10,935 nt of DNA from a bacterium. Lineage in GTDB: Bacteria > Patescibacteriota > Minisyncoccia > Ryanbacterales > 2-02-FULL-48-12. Where the stretch lies: contig SBBS01000071.1 of the NCBI GenBank assembly GCA_005239605.1, positions 1 to 10,935 on the forward strand, read 5' to 3'. The notes beneath the pieces are model-generated. The model had not been told where the DNA came from. It saw nothing but the letters and a program-made list of their open reading frames with translations, and searched no databases. Each line of letters starts with the position of its first letter. Positions within the stretch are counted from its first letter, which is position 1. The translations under genes and the position numbers were made by a program. This document shows, in pieces, positions 1 to 6,090 of this stretch.

Positions 1-122
1 AGCCCTGCTAGCGCTTCAAAATTTTCACCGGCGCCCCATCTCATATTTCTGAAATTTCACTCTAAAATTTATTAAGGGACAGGTCTAATTTTCAATTATC
101 AATTTTCAATAAAAATTATTTT
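1..122. other. Non-coding leader before atpC, with palindromes and AT-rich repeat
   Basis: I see no convincing gene here. Forward frame 1 is open only to a TAA at 73-75 and its 24 residues resemble nothing I know. The stretch contains small perfect palindromes (GGCGCC at 30-35, TGAAATTTCA at 50-59, AGCGCT at 10-15) and then the repeat at 87-110. Because of its mixed GC-rich and AT-rich character I suspect a dispersed intergenic repeat of the kind found in Patescibacteria, but one copy cannot prove this. If the upstream gene is atpD, it is separated from atpC by at least this much DNA, which is unusual for an ATP synthase operon. Confidence 0.45.
87..110. repeat. Short direct repeat AATTTTCAAT x2
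   Basis: AATTTTCAAT occurs exactly at 87-96 and 101-110, separated by TATC (period 14). It lies just before the AT-rich run that leads into the atpC start codon. Such CAATTTT-rich runs are, to my knowledge, frequent between genes in Patescibacteria, but their function is not known to me. Confidence 0.6.
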
Positions 123-365
123 ATGAAACTCAACATCTATTCTCTCAAAAAGGCGCTTTACCACGGAGATGCGGCGGCGGTGAATTGCAAAACCGCCGCG
201 GGGGAAATTACCGTGCTTGATCACCACCGGCCGCTAATTTCCACGCTCCCGAAAGGCGTGGTAAAAGTGACGGACTCCGATCAGAAGGATCATTTTTTTG
301 AAATCGCATCGGGGTTTCTTGAGGTGGGCGACTCCAACAATATGCGTTTGCTGGTGGAAGAATGA
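123..365 (+). CDS. atpC: ATP synthase F1 subunit epsilon, short form
   Basis: This is the epsilon subunit of the F1 ATPase, part of the central rotor stalk on the cytoplasmic side of the membrane. The 80 residues match the N-terminal beta-sandwich domain of the family: MKLNIYSLKK at the start, a G-E-I-T-V-L-D-H-H-R-P-L-I-S-T-L core (27-42), a G-V-V-K-V strand (45-49), and the ending F-E-I-A-S-G-F-L-E-V (59-68) that usually precedes the short last strand. The usual family length is about 130-140 residues. The C-terminal two-helix domain, which in many bacteria inhibits ATP hydrolysis, is absent here. The gene stops cleanly at TGA 363-365 and I see no helical-domain coding sequence downstream in any frame. 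No good Shine-Dalgarno sequence precedes the ATG. The identification is firm; whether the short form is native or truncated is discussed under findings. Confidence 0.85.
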   Translation: MKLNIYSLKKALYHGDAAAVNCKTAAGEITVLDHHRPLISTLPKGVVKVTDSDQKDHFFEIASGFLEVGDSNNMRLLVEE

Positions 366-397
366 ATGCGAATAATTATAATTCTTTAGAAATTTAG

Positions 398-427
398 TTT
401 GCGAGGAATGAGAGAGTATGCTATGTT
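398..427 (+). promoter_or_regulatory. Predicted extended -10 promoter for the PLP enzyme gene
   Basis: TATGCTATGTT at 417-427 contains TGC directly before the -10 hexamer TATGTT (422-427). A weak -35 (TTTGCG, 398-403) lies 18 bases upstream. The predicted start point near 434 gives a leader of about 26 bases that includes the Shine-Dalgarno AAAGGGG. The TATGCTA core matches the elements at 1725 and 7112. Confidence 0.5.
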
Positions 428-459
428 TGTCATAGATTTTGAAAGAAAGGGGTACAGTC

Positions 460-1671
460 ATGAGAGAGCCGAGAGGTATATTGAATTCGCATCTAAAAAC
501 TCTTTGCGTGCGTGCCGGATATGATCAATTTCTTGACAGCATACACGGTGATATTATTCCGCCGATTCACATGGCGACAACTTATGCCATACAAGATAGC
601 GAAGAAGCGCGTTGTGTTATAACGGGTGAGCGCGCGGGTTATGTGTACGGACGGTTTGGCAACCCAACCGTGCATGTGCTTGAGTATTGTTTTGCCGAGT
701 TGGAAGGAGCGGAAGCGGCAATTGCGTTTGCGTCCGGTAACGCGGCGCACAGAACGCTTGTTGATCACTTTTGCAGTCCGGGCGACAATATTGTATTGCA
801 CCGAGATATCTATGGAGGAACAGGTCATCTTATCGGGCACCGGAGCAAACTTACATCAAGCGTGGAGGCTCGGTTTGTGGAAGACCCAACCGACATTAAC
901 TCGTGGCGCGCATGCATTGATGAGAAAACACAATTTTTGTTTGTGGAGTCGCCCACAAATCCGCACGGAAATGTTTATGATATACCAGGTATTGCTCGTA
1001 TTGCTCACGATTTCGGAAGAGTACTGGTGGTAGACAGTACTATTGCAAGTCCCATTATCATGCGCCCGATTGAGCATGACGCAGATATTGTAAGCCATTC
1101 ACTTTCCAAATACGCTACCGGCTTTTCACAAACGATGGGTGGGATATTGATTGGTTCCAGGGAGTTCGTGGATCATATCTACAAAAATGAGTATCGCGAC
1201 GCGGGAGCGTTACTTGCGCCGTTTCATGCGTGGCTCATTCGAGTAACCGGCATCTCGACTCTGTATGAACGGATACAGAGCCATGCGCATAATACGCGAG
1301 TGGTGCTTGATGGTCTTCGGGGTCACTCGAGAATAAAACGGATCTGGCATCCATTTTCTGACACAAATCCAACGCGGAATATCGCGTTAGAGCTGCTTGA
1401 CGATTACACATCTTTGATTTACCTCGAGCTTGACGCGACACCTGCCCAGACAAAGCGGATTATTGATTATCATACGCTTGCTTTGCAGGCAGTTCACTTG
1501 GGAGCAAGCGAGACATTGGTTACGCTATGCCAAGAGACAACGCATGGTGTGCTTACGCCAGAAGAGCGGGTTCTTGCCGGCATCATTCCGAACGGTATAC
1601 GGATTTCTGTGGGAAGAGAAAATCCACACGAAATATTGAATGATATTCTACTAGCGCTCAAAAGCGTTTAA
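460..1671 (+). CDS. PLP-dependent Cys/Met metabolism (trans-sulfuration) family enzyme
   Basis: A 403-residue fold-type I PLP enzyme of the cystathionine gamma-synthase/lyase, methionine gamma-lyase and O-acetylhomoserine sulfhydrylase family. It shows Y63-G-R65 with F-G-N-P-T (phosphate binding across the dimer), D-I-Y118-G-G-T (stacking/catalytic Tyr), D192 in V-V-D-S-T (pyridine nitrogen), the Schiff-base Lys K217 in S-L-S-K-Y, and R381 in I-R-I-S-V-G (substrate carboxylate). Departures from the common pattern are S-G-N-A-A instead of S-G-M-A-A (92-96), D-S-T-I-A-S-P instead of D-N-T-F-A-T-P, and a changed central loop after A-W-L. The exact reaction cannot be read from sequence. I chose ATG 460 because AAAGGGG at 446-452 is a well-placed Shine-Dalgarno; a TTG at 439 in frame is less likely. 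It has its own promoter and terminator and no sulfur-metabolism neighbour, so it may have been acquired by transfer. Confidence 0.85.
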   Translation: MREPRGILNSHLKTLCVRAGYDQFLDSIHGDIIPPIHMATTYAIQDSEEARCVITGERAGYVYGRFGNPTVHVLEYCFAELEGAEAAIAFASGNAAHRTLVDHFCSPGDNIVLHRDIYGGTGHLIGHRSKLTSSVEARFVEDPTDINSWRACIDEKTQFLFVESPTNPHGNVYDIPGIARIAHDFGRVLVVDSTIASPIIMRPIEHDADIVSHSLSKYATGFSQTMGGILIGSREFVDHIYKNEYRDAGALLAPFHAWLIRVTGISTLYERIQSHAHNTRVVLDGLRGHSRIKRIWHPFSDTNPTRNIALELLDDYTSLIYLELDATPAQTKRIIDYHTLALQAVHLGASETLVTLCQETTHGVLTPEERVLAGIIPNGIRISVGRENPHEILNDILLALKSV

Positions 1672-1677
1672 AGTGCA

Positions 1678-1704
1678 AAACAGACGAATCACTCGTCTGT
1701 TTTT
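1678..1704 (+). terminator. Intrinsic terminator after PLP enzyme gene
   Basis: A perfect 8-bp stem, ACAGACGA (1680-1687) pairing with TCGTCTGT (1693-1700), with loop ATCAC, is extended by A:T pairs and followed by a T-rich run (1700-1709). It begins 8 bases after the stop codon and separates this gene from the next promoter. Confidence 0.88.
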
Positions 1705-1724
1705 CTTTTATAAAGAAAGGTTTT

Positions 1725-1735
1725 TATGCTATCAT
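1725..1735 (+). promoter_or_regulatory. Extended -10 promoter, predicted leaderless start
   Basis: TATGCTATCAT contains TGC followed by the -10 hexamer TATCAT (1730-1735). Seven bases beyond the hexamer is 1742, the A of the ATG chosen for the flavoprotein, so the mRNA would begin at the start codon. No good -35 is seen, which an extended -10 can tolerate. Confidence 0.6.
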
Positions 1736-1741
1736 TTCTTC

Positions 1742-3031
1742 ATGAATGACGAAGCGAGACACACTATGGACTATCTTATCATTGGCGGCGGTATCGCGGG
1801 TACCACGGCGGCCGAAACCATTCGCAGTAAAGACGACCGCGGCAGCATAGCTATTGTAAGCAAAGAGCCCCATGCGCTCTATTCACGAGTTCTTCTGCCG
1901 AAGTATGTGGAAGGCGCATTGTCGCGCGCGCAGGTGTTTTTGCGAACAGCGGAGGATTACAGCAGAAAAAACATAAGTTTATATGTTGAAGAGGAAGCAA
2001 CAGCGGTGGATGTCAAGCGAAAGGAGGTGCGTACGCGGAAAGGCGCTGTTTTTTTCTATAGACAACTTTTAATAGCCGCGGGCGGGCGCGTGAAGCCCTG
2101 GCGCGTGGAAGGATCAGAGACGGCGCCGGTTATGCGGTTTCAAACTATTGATGATGCCGAGATGCTTTACGATAAATTGTCGGAGAGGCGCGGGCAGGAT
2201 GTTGTTATCGTCGGCGGGGGATTCATTGCTTTGGAACTTATGAACGCGCTTGTGCCGCGCGGGGTGTCAACGCTTTCCTGCATTGTTTCAGAGAAACGAT
2301 ATTGGGAAGATTATCTGGATGCGGAGGGAAGCGCGTTATTGGAAAAGCAGCTAGAACGCAAGGGCGTTTCTTTTCATCATAACGAAACGATAACCATGGC
2401 GCGGAAGAACGATAAAGGGAATATATCGGTTTTTACAAGCAGGCATACGTCTTATGCGGCTGATGTGCTCGCGATTGGCGTTGGATTGGACCGGGAAGCG
2501 GAGATTTTCAGAGGTAGCGGCATAGAGGTGGAACGCGGCGTCATCACAAACGAATTTTTAGAAACAACGGCGGAACATGTCTGGGCGGCGGGCGATGTTG
2601 CGGAAAATTTTCATCCGGTGTTCGGGCGGCGGCTTTTGGTTGGCAATTGGAACAACGCATTTTTACAAGGAAGGATCGCGGGTTTAAACATGGTCTCGTC
2701 ACACGCAAAAACAGACGAGCGTCAGCAATTTACGCACATTCCATTGTATGCCATTAATGTGTTGGATACACACATTGCGTTTCTTGGCGATGTGTCCGGC
2801 TCAAAGGAGCATGCAAACCGCGCCTATATTTCACGTTTCCAAGAAGGCGCGTGGTATGAGCGTTTTGGCTTGGAAAACGGCAAGCTCGTAAGCGCCGTAT
2901 TTATAAATAAATTTGAAGATAAGCGCGTCATTGAGCTTCTTATAAAAGAACAGCGGGACTGTGCGCCTTATGTTCATTATTTAAGCGATCCTTCGGTTAA
3001 ACTTGCGGATTATATGGGACAGGTCTTATGA
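1742..3031 (+). CDS. NAD(P)/FAD-dependent oxidoreductase (NirB/rubredoxin-reductase-like)
   Basis: A cytoplasmic flavoprotein of 429 residues in the pyridine nucleotide oxidoreductase superfamily. The N-terminal FAD Rossmann motif is D-Y-L-I-I-G-G-G-I-A-G (10-20). A second Rossmann motif for NAD(P)H is V-V-I-V-G-G-G-F-I-A-L-E (about 154-165), and the distal FAD motif is V-W-A-A-G-D-V-A (280-287). A C-terminal domain (about 337-429) resembles the dimer-interface region of NADH:rubredoxin and nitrite reductase flavoproteins. I see no redox-active CxxC or CxxxxC pair after the first Rossmann motif, so electrons would pass from NAD(P)H to an unknown carrier or acceptor. ATG 1742 is chosen because the promoter at 1725-1735 starts transcription there; ATG 1766 (M-D-Y-L-I-I) is the alternative. 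An in-frame GTG at 1673 would put the start upstream of the terminator stem and is rejected. The stop codon overlaps the next start (ATGA, 3028-3031). Confidence 0.85.
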   Translation: MNDEARHTMDYLIIGGGIAGTTAAETIRSKDDRGSIAIVSKEPHALYSRVLLPKYVEGALSRAQVFLRTAEDYSRKNISLYVEEEATAVDVKRKEVRTRKGAVFFYRQLLIAAGGRVKPWRVEGSETAPVMRFQTIDDAEMLYDKLSERRGQDVVIVGGGFIALELMNALVPRGVSTLSCIVSEKRYWEDYLDAEGSALLEKQLERKGVSFHHNETITMARKNDKGNISVFTSRHTSYAADVLAIGVGLDREAEIFRGSGIEVERGVITNEFLETTAEHVWAAGDVAENFHPVFGRRLLVGNWNNAFLQGRIAGLNMVSSHAKTDERQQFTHIPLYAINVLDTHIAFLGDVSGSKEHANRAYISRFQEGAWYERFGLENGKLVSAVFINKFEDKRVIELLIKEQRDCAPYVHYLSDPSVKLADYMGQVL

Positions 3032-4230
3032 ACAGATTCTTTTCACGAAAAAATATTTTTATGGGGGCCGGAAGCGCGGTTGTTTTTACCGCGGCTGCTT
3101 TTGTGTGGAGTATGAGCAATGGAACAGCGCTTACCTATATTGCAAGCGAGCATGGCAACGCGGATGCGGCGGCATCTGCGGCAACGGCAATGGCGCCTCC
3201 GCCGCCTCAACATATACCAACGCCGGATGCCGTGCGCGCCATTTATATGTCTAGCTGGGTTGCGGGAACGCCGTCTCTGCGCGAGGCGCTTGTGGAATTT
3301 ATCAAAACATCGGAAGTAAATGCCCTAGTTATTGACGTGAAAGATTATTCCGGCAAAGTCTCGTTTCGCACCGGCGATTCCGTTATAGAAAAGATGGGGT
3401 CGGAAGAAGAGCGCGTGCCGGATATGCGTTCGTTTATTGAAGAACTTCACAACAATGATATTTATGCCATCGCGCGGATCAGTGTTTTTCAGGATCCGCA
3501 CGTTGTCTCAAAAAAACCTGAAATTGCTGTTCGCGCAAAAGAAGGCGGGGTGTGGAAAGACAGGAAGGGAATTACCTGGGTTGACCCTGCCTCCCGGGAC
3601 ATGTGGGAATATATTGTTCACGTTGCGCGCGTTTCAGAAGCGGCAGGGTTTGATGAGCTCAATTTTGATTATGTGCGGTTTCCATCGGACGGCAATATGA
3701 CAAACATCGCGTTTCCCGTGTGGGACGGCACAACGCCGCGAAGCGATGTTCTTGAAAGTTTTTTTTCTTATCTGAACGCCGAACTTTATAATTTGCCGGT
3801 TCCTATTTCTCTTGATTTATTCGGCATGACCATGACAAACACCGATGATCTGAATATTGGACAGGTGCTTGAAAAAGCGGCTCCTCACGCGGATTACATA
3901 GCGCCTATGGTGTACCCCTCGCATTATCCGAGCGGGTGGCATGGTTTTTCAAATCCGGCGGCAAATCCGTATGACGTGGTGCATATTGCCATGGCGGAAG
4001 GAGAGCGGCGTCTGCAGGCAATGCGCGCGCTTACTGCCAGCACAACTTCGCCGTTATATGGCAAAAATATTGCAAGTTTGCGTCCGTGGATTCAAGATTT
4101 TGATTTGGGCGCGGATTATACGGCGGATATGATCCGGAAACAAAAGCAGGCGGCGTATGATGCGGGGGTCAACTCTTGGATGTCTTGGGATCCGAAAAAC
4201 ATATATACTAAAGAAGCGTATATCCAGTGA
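3028..4230 (+). CDS. Membrane-anchored putative glycoside hydrolase, DUF4015 family
   Basis: A 400-residue protein with a basic N-terminus (M-N-R-F-F-S-R-K), one hydrophobic segment (about 10-29) that is a membrane anchor or uncleaved signal, an Ala/Pro-rich linker (about 44-66, with P-P-P-P at 57-60) and a DUF4015 (putative glycosyl hydrolase, TIM-barrel type) domain from about 68 to 395. Family-like blocks are A-L-V-I-D-V-K-D-Y-S-G-K (99-110), D-E-L-N-F-D-Y-V-R-F-P-S-D-G (209-222), D-Y-I-A-P-M-V-Y-P-S-H-Y (289-300) and R-P-W-I-Q-D-F (352-358). The acidic residues at strand ends (D103, D106, D209, E210, D214) are candidates for catalysis. It should act outside the membrane on wall or surface polysaccharide, but no substrate is established for the family that I know of. 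It is translationally coupled to the preceding flavoprotein by the ATGA overlap. Confidence 0.85.
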   Translation: MNRFFSRKNIFMGAGSAVVFTAAAFVWSMSNGTALTYIASEHGNADAAASAATAMAPPPPQHIPTPDAVRAIYMSSWVAGTPSLREALVEFIKTSEVNALVIDVKDYSGKVSFRTGDSVIEKMGSEEERVPDMRSFIEELHNNDIYAIARISVFQDPHVVSKKPEIAVRAKEGGVWKDRKGITWVDPASRDMWEYIVHVARVSEAAGFDELNFDYVRFPSDGNMTNIAFPVWDGTTPRSDVLESFFSYLNAELYNLPVPISLDLFGMTMTNTDDLNIGQVLEKAAPHADYIAPMVYPSHYPSGWHGFSNPAANPYDVVHIAMAEGERRLQAMRALTASTTSPLYGKNIASLRPWIQDFDLGADYTADMIRKQKQAAYDAGVNSWMSWDPKNIYTKEAYIQ

Positions 4231-4241
4231 TAAGTTGTAAG

Positions 4242-4250
4242 TGTTAAAAT
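4242..4250 (+). promoter_or_regulatory. Extended -10 promoter, predicted leaderless start
   Basis: TGTTAAAAT contains TGT followed by the -10 hexamer TAAAAT (4245-4250). Seven bases downstream is 4257, exactly the A of the ATG of the thioredoxin-reductase-like gene. There is no recognisable Shine-Dalgarno sequence, which agrees with a leaderless mRNA. The -35 region is weak. Confidence 0.5.
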
Positions 4251-4256
4251 GAAGCT

Positions 4257-5180
4257 ATGTACGATGTAATAATAATTGGCGGAGGTCCCGCGGCGGCGGG
4301 CGCTGCGGTGTATGTTGCTCGCAAAAAACTGAAAACCCTTCTTATCACGGGCGAGTTTGGGGGGCAGTCCATTGTGTCTGCCGACATTCATAATTGGATC
4401 GGCACGAAATCCATTTCTGGTATTGATCTTGCCAAAAATTTGGAAGACCATATTCGTAATTATCCGGACGAAGTTGAAGTAAAATCACCGGAACTTGCGA
4501 CAAGGGTTTCAAAAAAAGACGGCGGCTTTTTGATAGAAACCGGCAAAGGCGGTTCGTATGAATCAAAAACTCTCATTGTCTGTTCCGGCGCGCGGCGCAG
4601 GAAACTGGGTATTCCGGGTGAAAAAGAATACGATGGCAAAGGCGTGGCTTACTGTTCTACCTGCGATGCGCCGCTTTTTAGCGGAAAAGACGTTGCGGTG
4701 GTGGGCGGCGGCAATGCGGGGCTGGAGGCGGCGGTTGATCTTTTCCCCTACGCGAACAAGATTTATCTCTTGGAATATGGCGATGCTCTCAGGGGCGATC
4801 CAGTAAGTCAGGAGCAGATAAAAAAATCCGGAAAAGTGGAAATTATTTTGAACGCGGAGGTAAAAGAAGTGAAAGGAGAAAAATTTGTGTCAGGCCTTGT
4901 GTACAAAGATAAAAAATCAGGCGAAGAAAAAACACTCTCCGTTGGCGGCATATTTGTGGAAATCGGCTCGGTGCCGAATTCCGAATTTGTAAAAGATTTG
5001 GTAGAATTAAACAAGGCGGGCGAGATTGTGATTGATCACAAAACGTCAGCGACCAGTTGCGAAGGCATCTGGGCGGCCGGCGACGTAACGGATGAAATGT
5101 ACAAACAAAACAATATTTCGGTGGGGGACGGGGTGAAAGCCGCGTTGTCGGCGTATAATTATTTATTGAGCAGACAGTAA
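4257..5180 (+). CDS. Thioredoxin-reductase-like flavoprotein (AhpF-like NAD(P)H domain)
   Basis: A 307-residue low-molecular-weight thioredoxin reductase family protein. Visible parts are the FAD motif I-I-I-G-G-G-P-A-A-A-G (5-15), G-E-F-G-G-Q (32-37), the redox disulfide C133-S-T-C136-D, the second Rossmann motif V-V-G-G-G-N-A-G-L-E-A-A (148-159), and the distal FAD motif I-W-A-A-G-D-V (271-277). It should carry electrons from a nicotinamide cofactor through FAD to a thioredoxin- or glutaredoxin-like protein. Where NADPH-specific TrxB has H-R-R after the second Rossmann fold, this protein has L-L-E-Y-G-D-A-L-R-G-D (171-181), close to the L-L-E-F segment of AhpF, whose cofactor is NADH. It lacks AhpF's N-terminal double-thioredoxin domain, and no thioredoxin or AhpC gene lies in this window. 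The MntA gene begins 11 bases after the stop. Confidence 0.85.
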   Translation: MYDVIIIGGGPAAAGAAVYVARKKLKTLLITGEFGGQSIVSADIHNWIGTKSISGIDLAKNLEDHIRNYPDEVEVKSPELATRVSKKDGGFLIETGKGGSYESKTLIVCSGARRRKLGIPGEKEYDGKGVAYCSTCDAPLFSGKDVAVVGGGNAGLEAAVDLFPYANKIYLLEYGDALRGDPVSQEQIKKSGKVEIILNAEVKEVKGEKFVSGLVYKDKKSGEEKTLSVGGIFVEIGSVPNSEFVKDLVELNKAGEIVIDHKTSATSCEGIWAAGDVTDEMYKQNNISVGDGVKAALSAYNYLLSRQ

Positions 5181-5191
5181 ATGAAAGAATT

Positions 5192-5626
5192 ATGGGAGCG
5201 CCATTTACTTTATCACAAGAACAAAAAAACCAACTTCAAGAAATCGGAGAAAAGTTTAATCTTCGATTTATTGTCGTGCATGGTTCGTATGCGAAAGGAG
5301 TACCCCATCAAGGCAGTGACTTAGATGTAGCGGTTTTAGGATATCAGTTTATACCGATTGATGTTTTATTGGAATTACATGGCTTGATTGCGGGAGTTTT
5401 CGGGGATAATCGGGAGCGGGAACTTGACCTTAAATCTCTTCACGGCGCAGATCCGCTTTTTAGACATCTTGTTGTGCGCGATGGCGTATTATTGTACGGT
5501 GATGAGACAGATTTTAATGAATTTAAAACATACGCCATGCGTTCTTTTGATGATGCGCGGAAGCTTTTCCGGTTGGAAGAGGCGCTTATAAAAAAACAAA
5601 ACGCAGATTTATTGCATGTATCTTAA
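5192..5626 (+). CDS. mntA: MNT-domain nucleotidyltransferase, MntA-type antitoxin
   Basis: A 144-residue minimal nucleotidyltransferase. The core motif GSX10DXD is intact: G31-S32, then D43-L-D45, within V-V-H-G-S-Y-A-K-G, and a third acidic residue is present as D79 in E-L-D-L. It lies directly before a HepT gene (5 bases between stop and start), so it is the antitoxin of an MntA-HepT module. Characterised members of the family neutralise HepT by adding AMP units to its active-site tyrosine. The C-terminal helices (about 110-140) would then contact the partner. The upstream thioredoxin-reductase-like gene ends 11 bases before the start, so transcription may come from 4242. There is no strong Shine-Dalgarno sequence. 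The family assignment is firm; the function is inferred from family and neighbour. Confidence 0.85.
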   Translation: MGAPFTLSQEQKNQLQEIGEKFNLRFIVVHGSYAKGVPHQGSDLDVAVLGYQFIPIDVLLELHGLIAGVFGDNRERELDLKSLHGADPLFRHLVVRDGVLLYGDETDFNEFKTYAMRSFDDARKLFRLEEALIKKQNADLLHVS

Positions 5627-5631
5627 ACGCC

Positions 5632-6090
5632 ATGCTTGACCCCATTTTTATCAGAAGAAAAATCGGACTCATTCAGGAAGACTTACAGCATCTTGAGTTA
5701 TTTCGCGATCTTACTTTCGCTAAAGCCGCCGAAGATTGGACAGTTTGGAATGCTATTGAATGGACGCTCGCAAAAATAATAGGGCGCGCTATTGATATTA
5801 ATCGCCATATACTTGCCGAATTGGGCGGCAAAGAAATACATCCGCCGAAAGATTATACGGATACATTTCTGTTTTTAAAAAATATGTCTATCTTCCCCGA
5901 AGAATTTATTACTGAAATCGCAAAAAGCGCCGGTTTCCGCAACAGGATTATCCATGAATACAATGAAATTGATAAAAACCTTGTGTATAATACCATTGGA
6001 GATGCGATTGAACAGTATGCGCAATATTGCGCGTATCTTCTTGCGTTTCTCGACACCATTACCAGCAAACCTCAAGAAAGAAATCCATGA
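5632..6090 (+). CDS. hepT: HEPN-domain RNase toxin, HepT family (DUF86)
   Basis: A 152-residue all-helical HEPN protein. The catalytic signature RX4HXY is complete: R103, H108 and Y110 within G-F-R-N-R-I-I-H-E-Y. In characterised members this motif forms the RNase site of a dimer, and the tyrosine is the residue AMPylated by MntA. The preceding helices (about 38-65 and 88-100) and the following one (about 115-145) fit the HepT layout. Because the motif is intact, I expect an active toxin rather than a decayed copy. Its TGA stop overlaps the ATG of gap (ATGA, 6087-6090), so translation of a core glycolytic gene is coupled to the end of a toxin gene. Family length is usually 110-150 residues, so this is full length. 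Confidence 0.87.
   Translation: MLDPIFIRRKIGLIQEDLQHLELFRDLTFAKAAEDWTVWNAIEWTLAKIIGRAIDINRHILAELGGKEIHPPKDYTDTFLFLKNMSIFPEEFITEIAKSAGFRNRIIHEYNEIDKNLVYNTIGDAIEQYAQYCAYLLAFLDTITSKPQERNP

Noticed and set aside
439..459. TTG start for the PLP enzyme
   Set aside because: The Shine-Dalgarno AAAGGGG at 446-452 lies downstream of it and is correctly spaced for the ATG at 460.
1673..1741. Upstream GTG start for the flavoprotein
   Set aside because: It would place translation initiation upstream of the terminator hairpin and the promoter, and the added residues do not resemble the family.
1726..1749. Seven-codon leader peptide frame after AAAGAAAGG
   Set aside because: Its ATG lies inside the predicted -10 element, so it would not be transcribed from that promoter. 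I treat the purine-rich run as coincidental.
6027..6086. Upstream extension of gap
   Set aside because: The added residues come from hepT read in another frame, and the GAPDH family begins at M-K-I-A-I-N-G-F-G.
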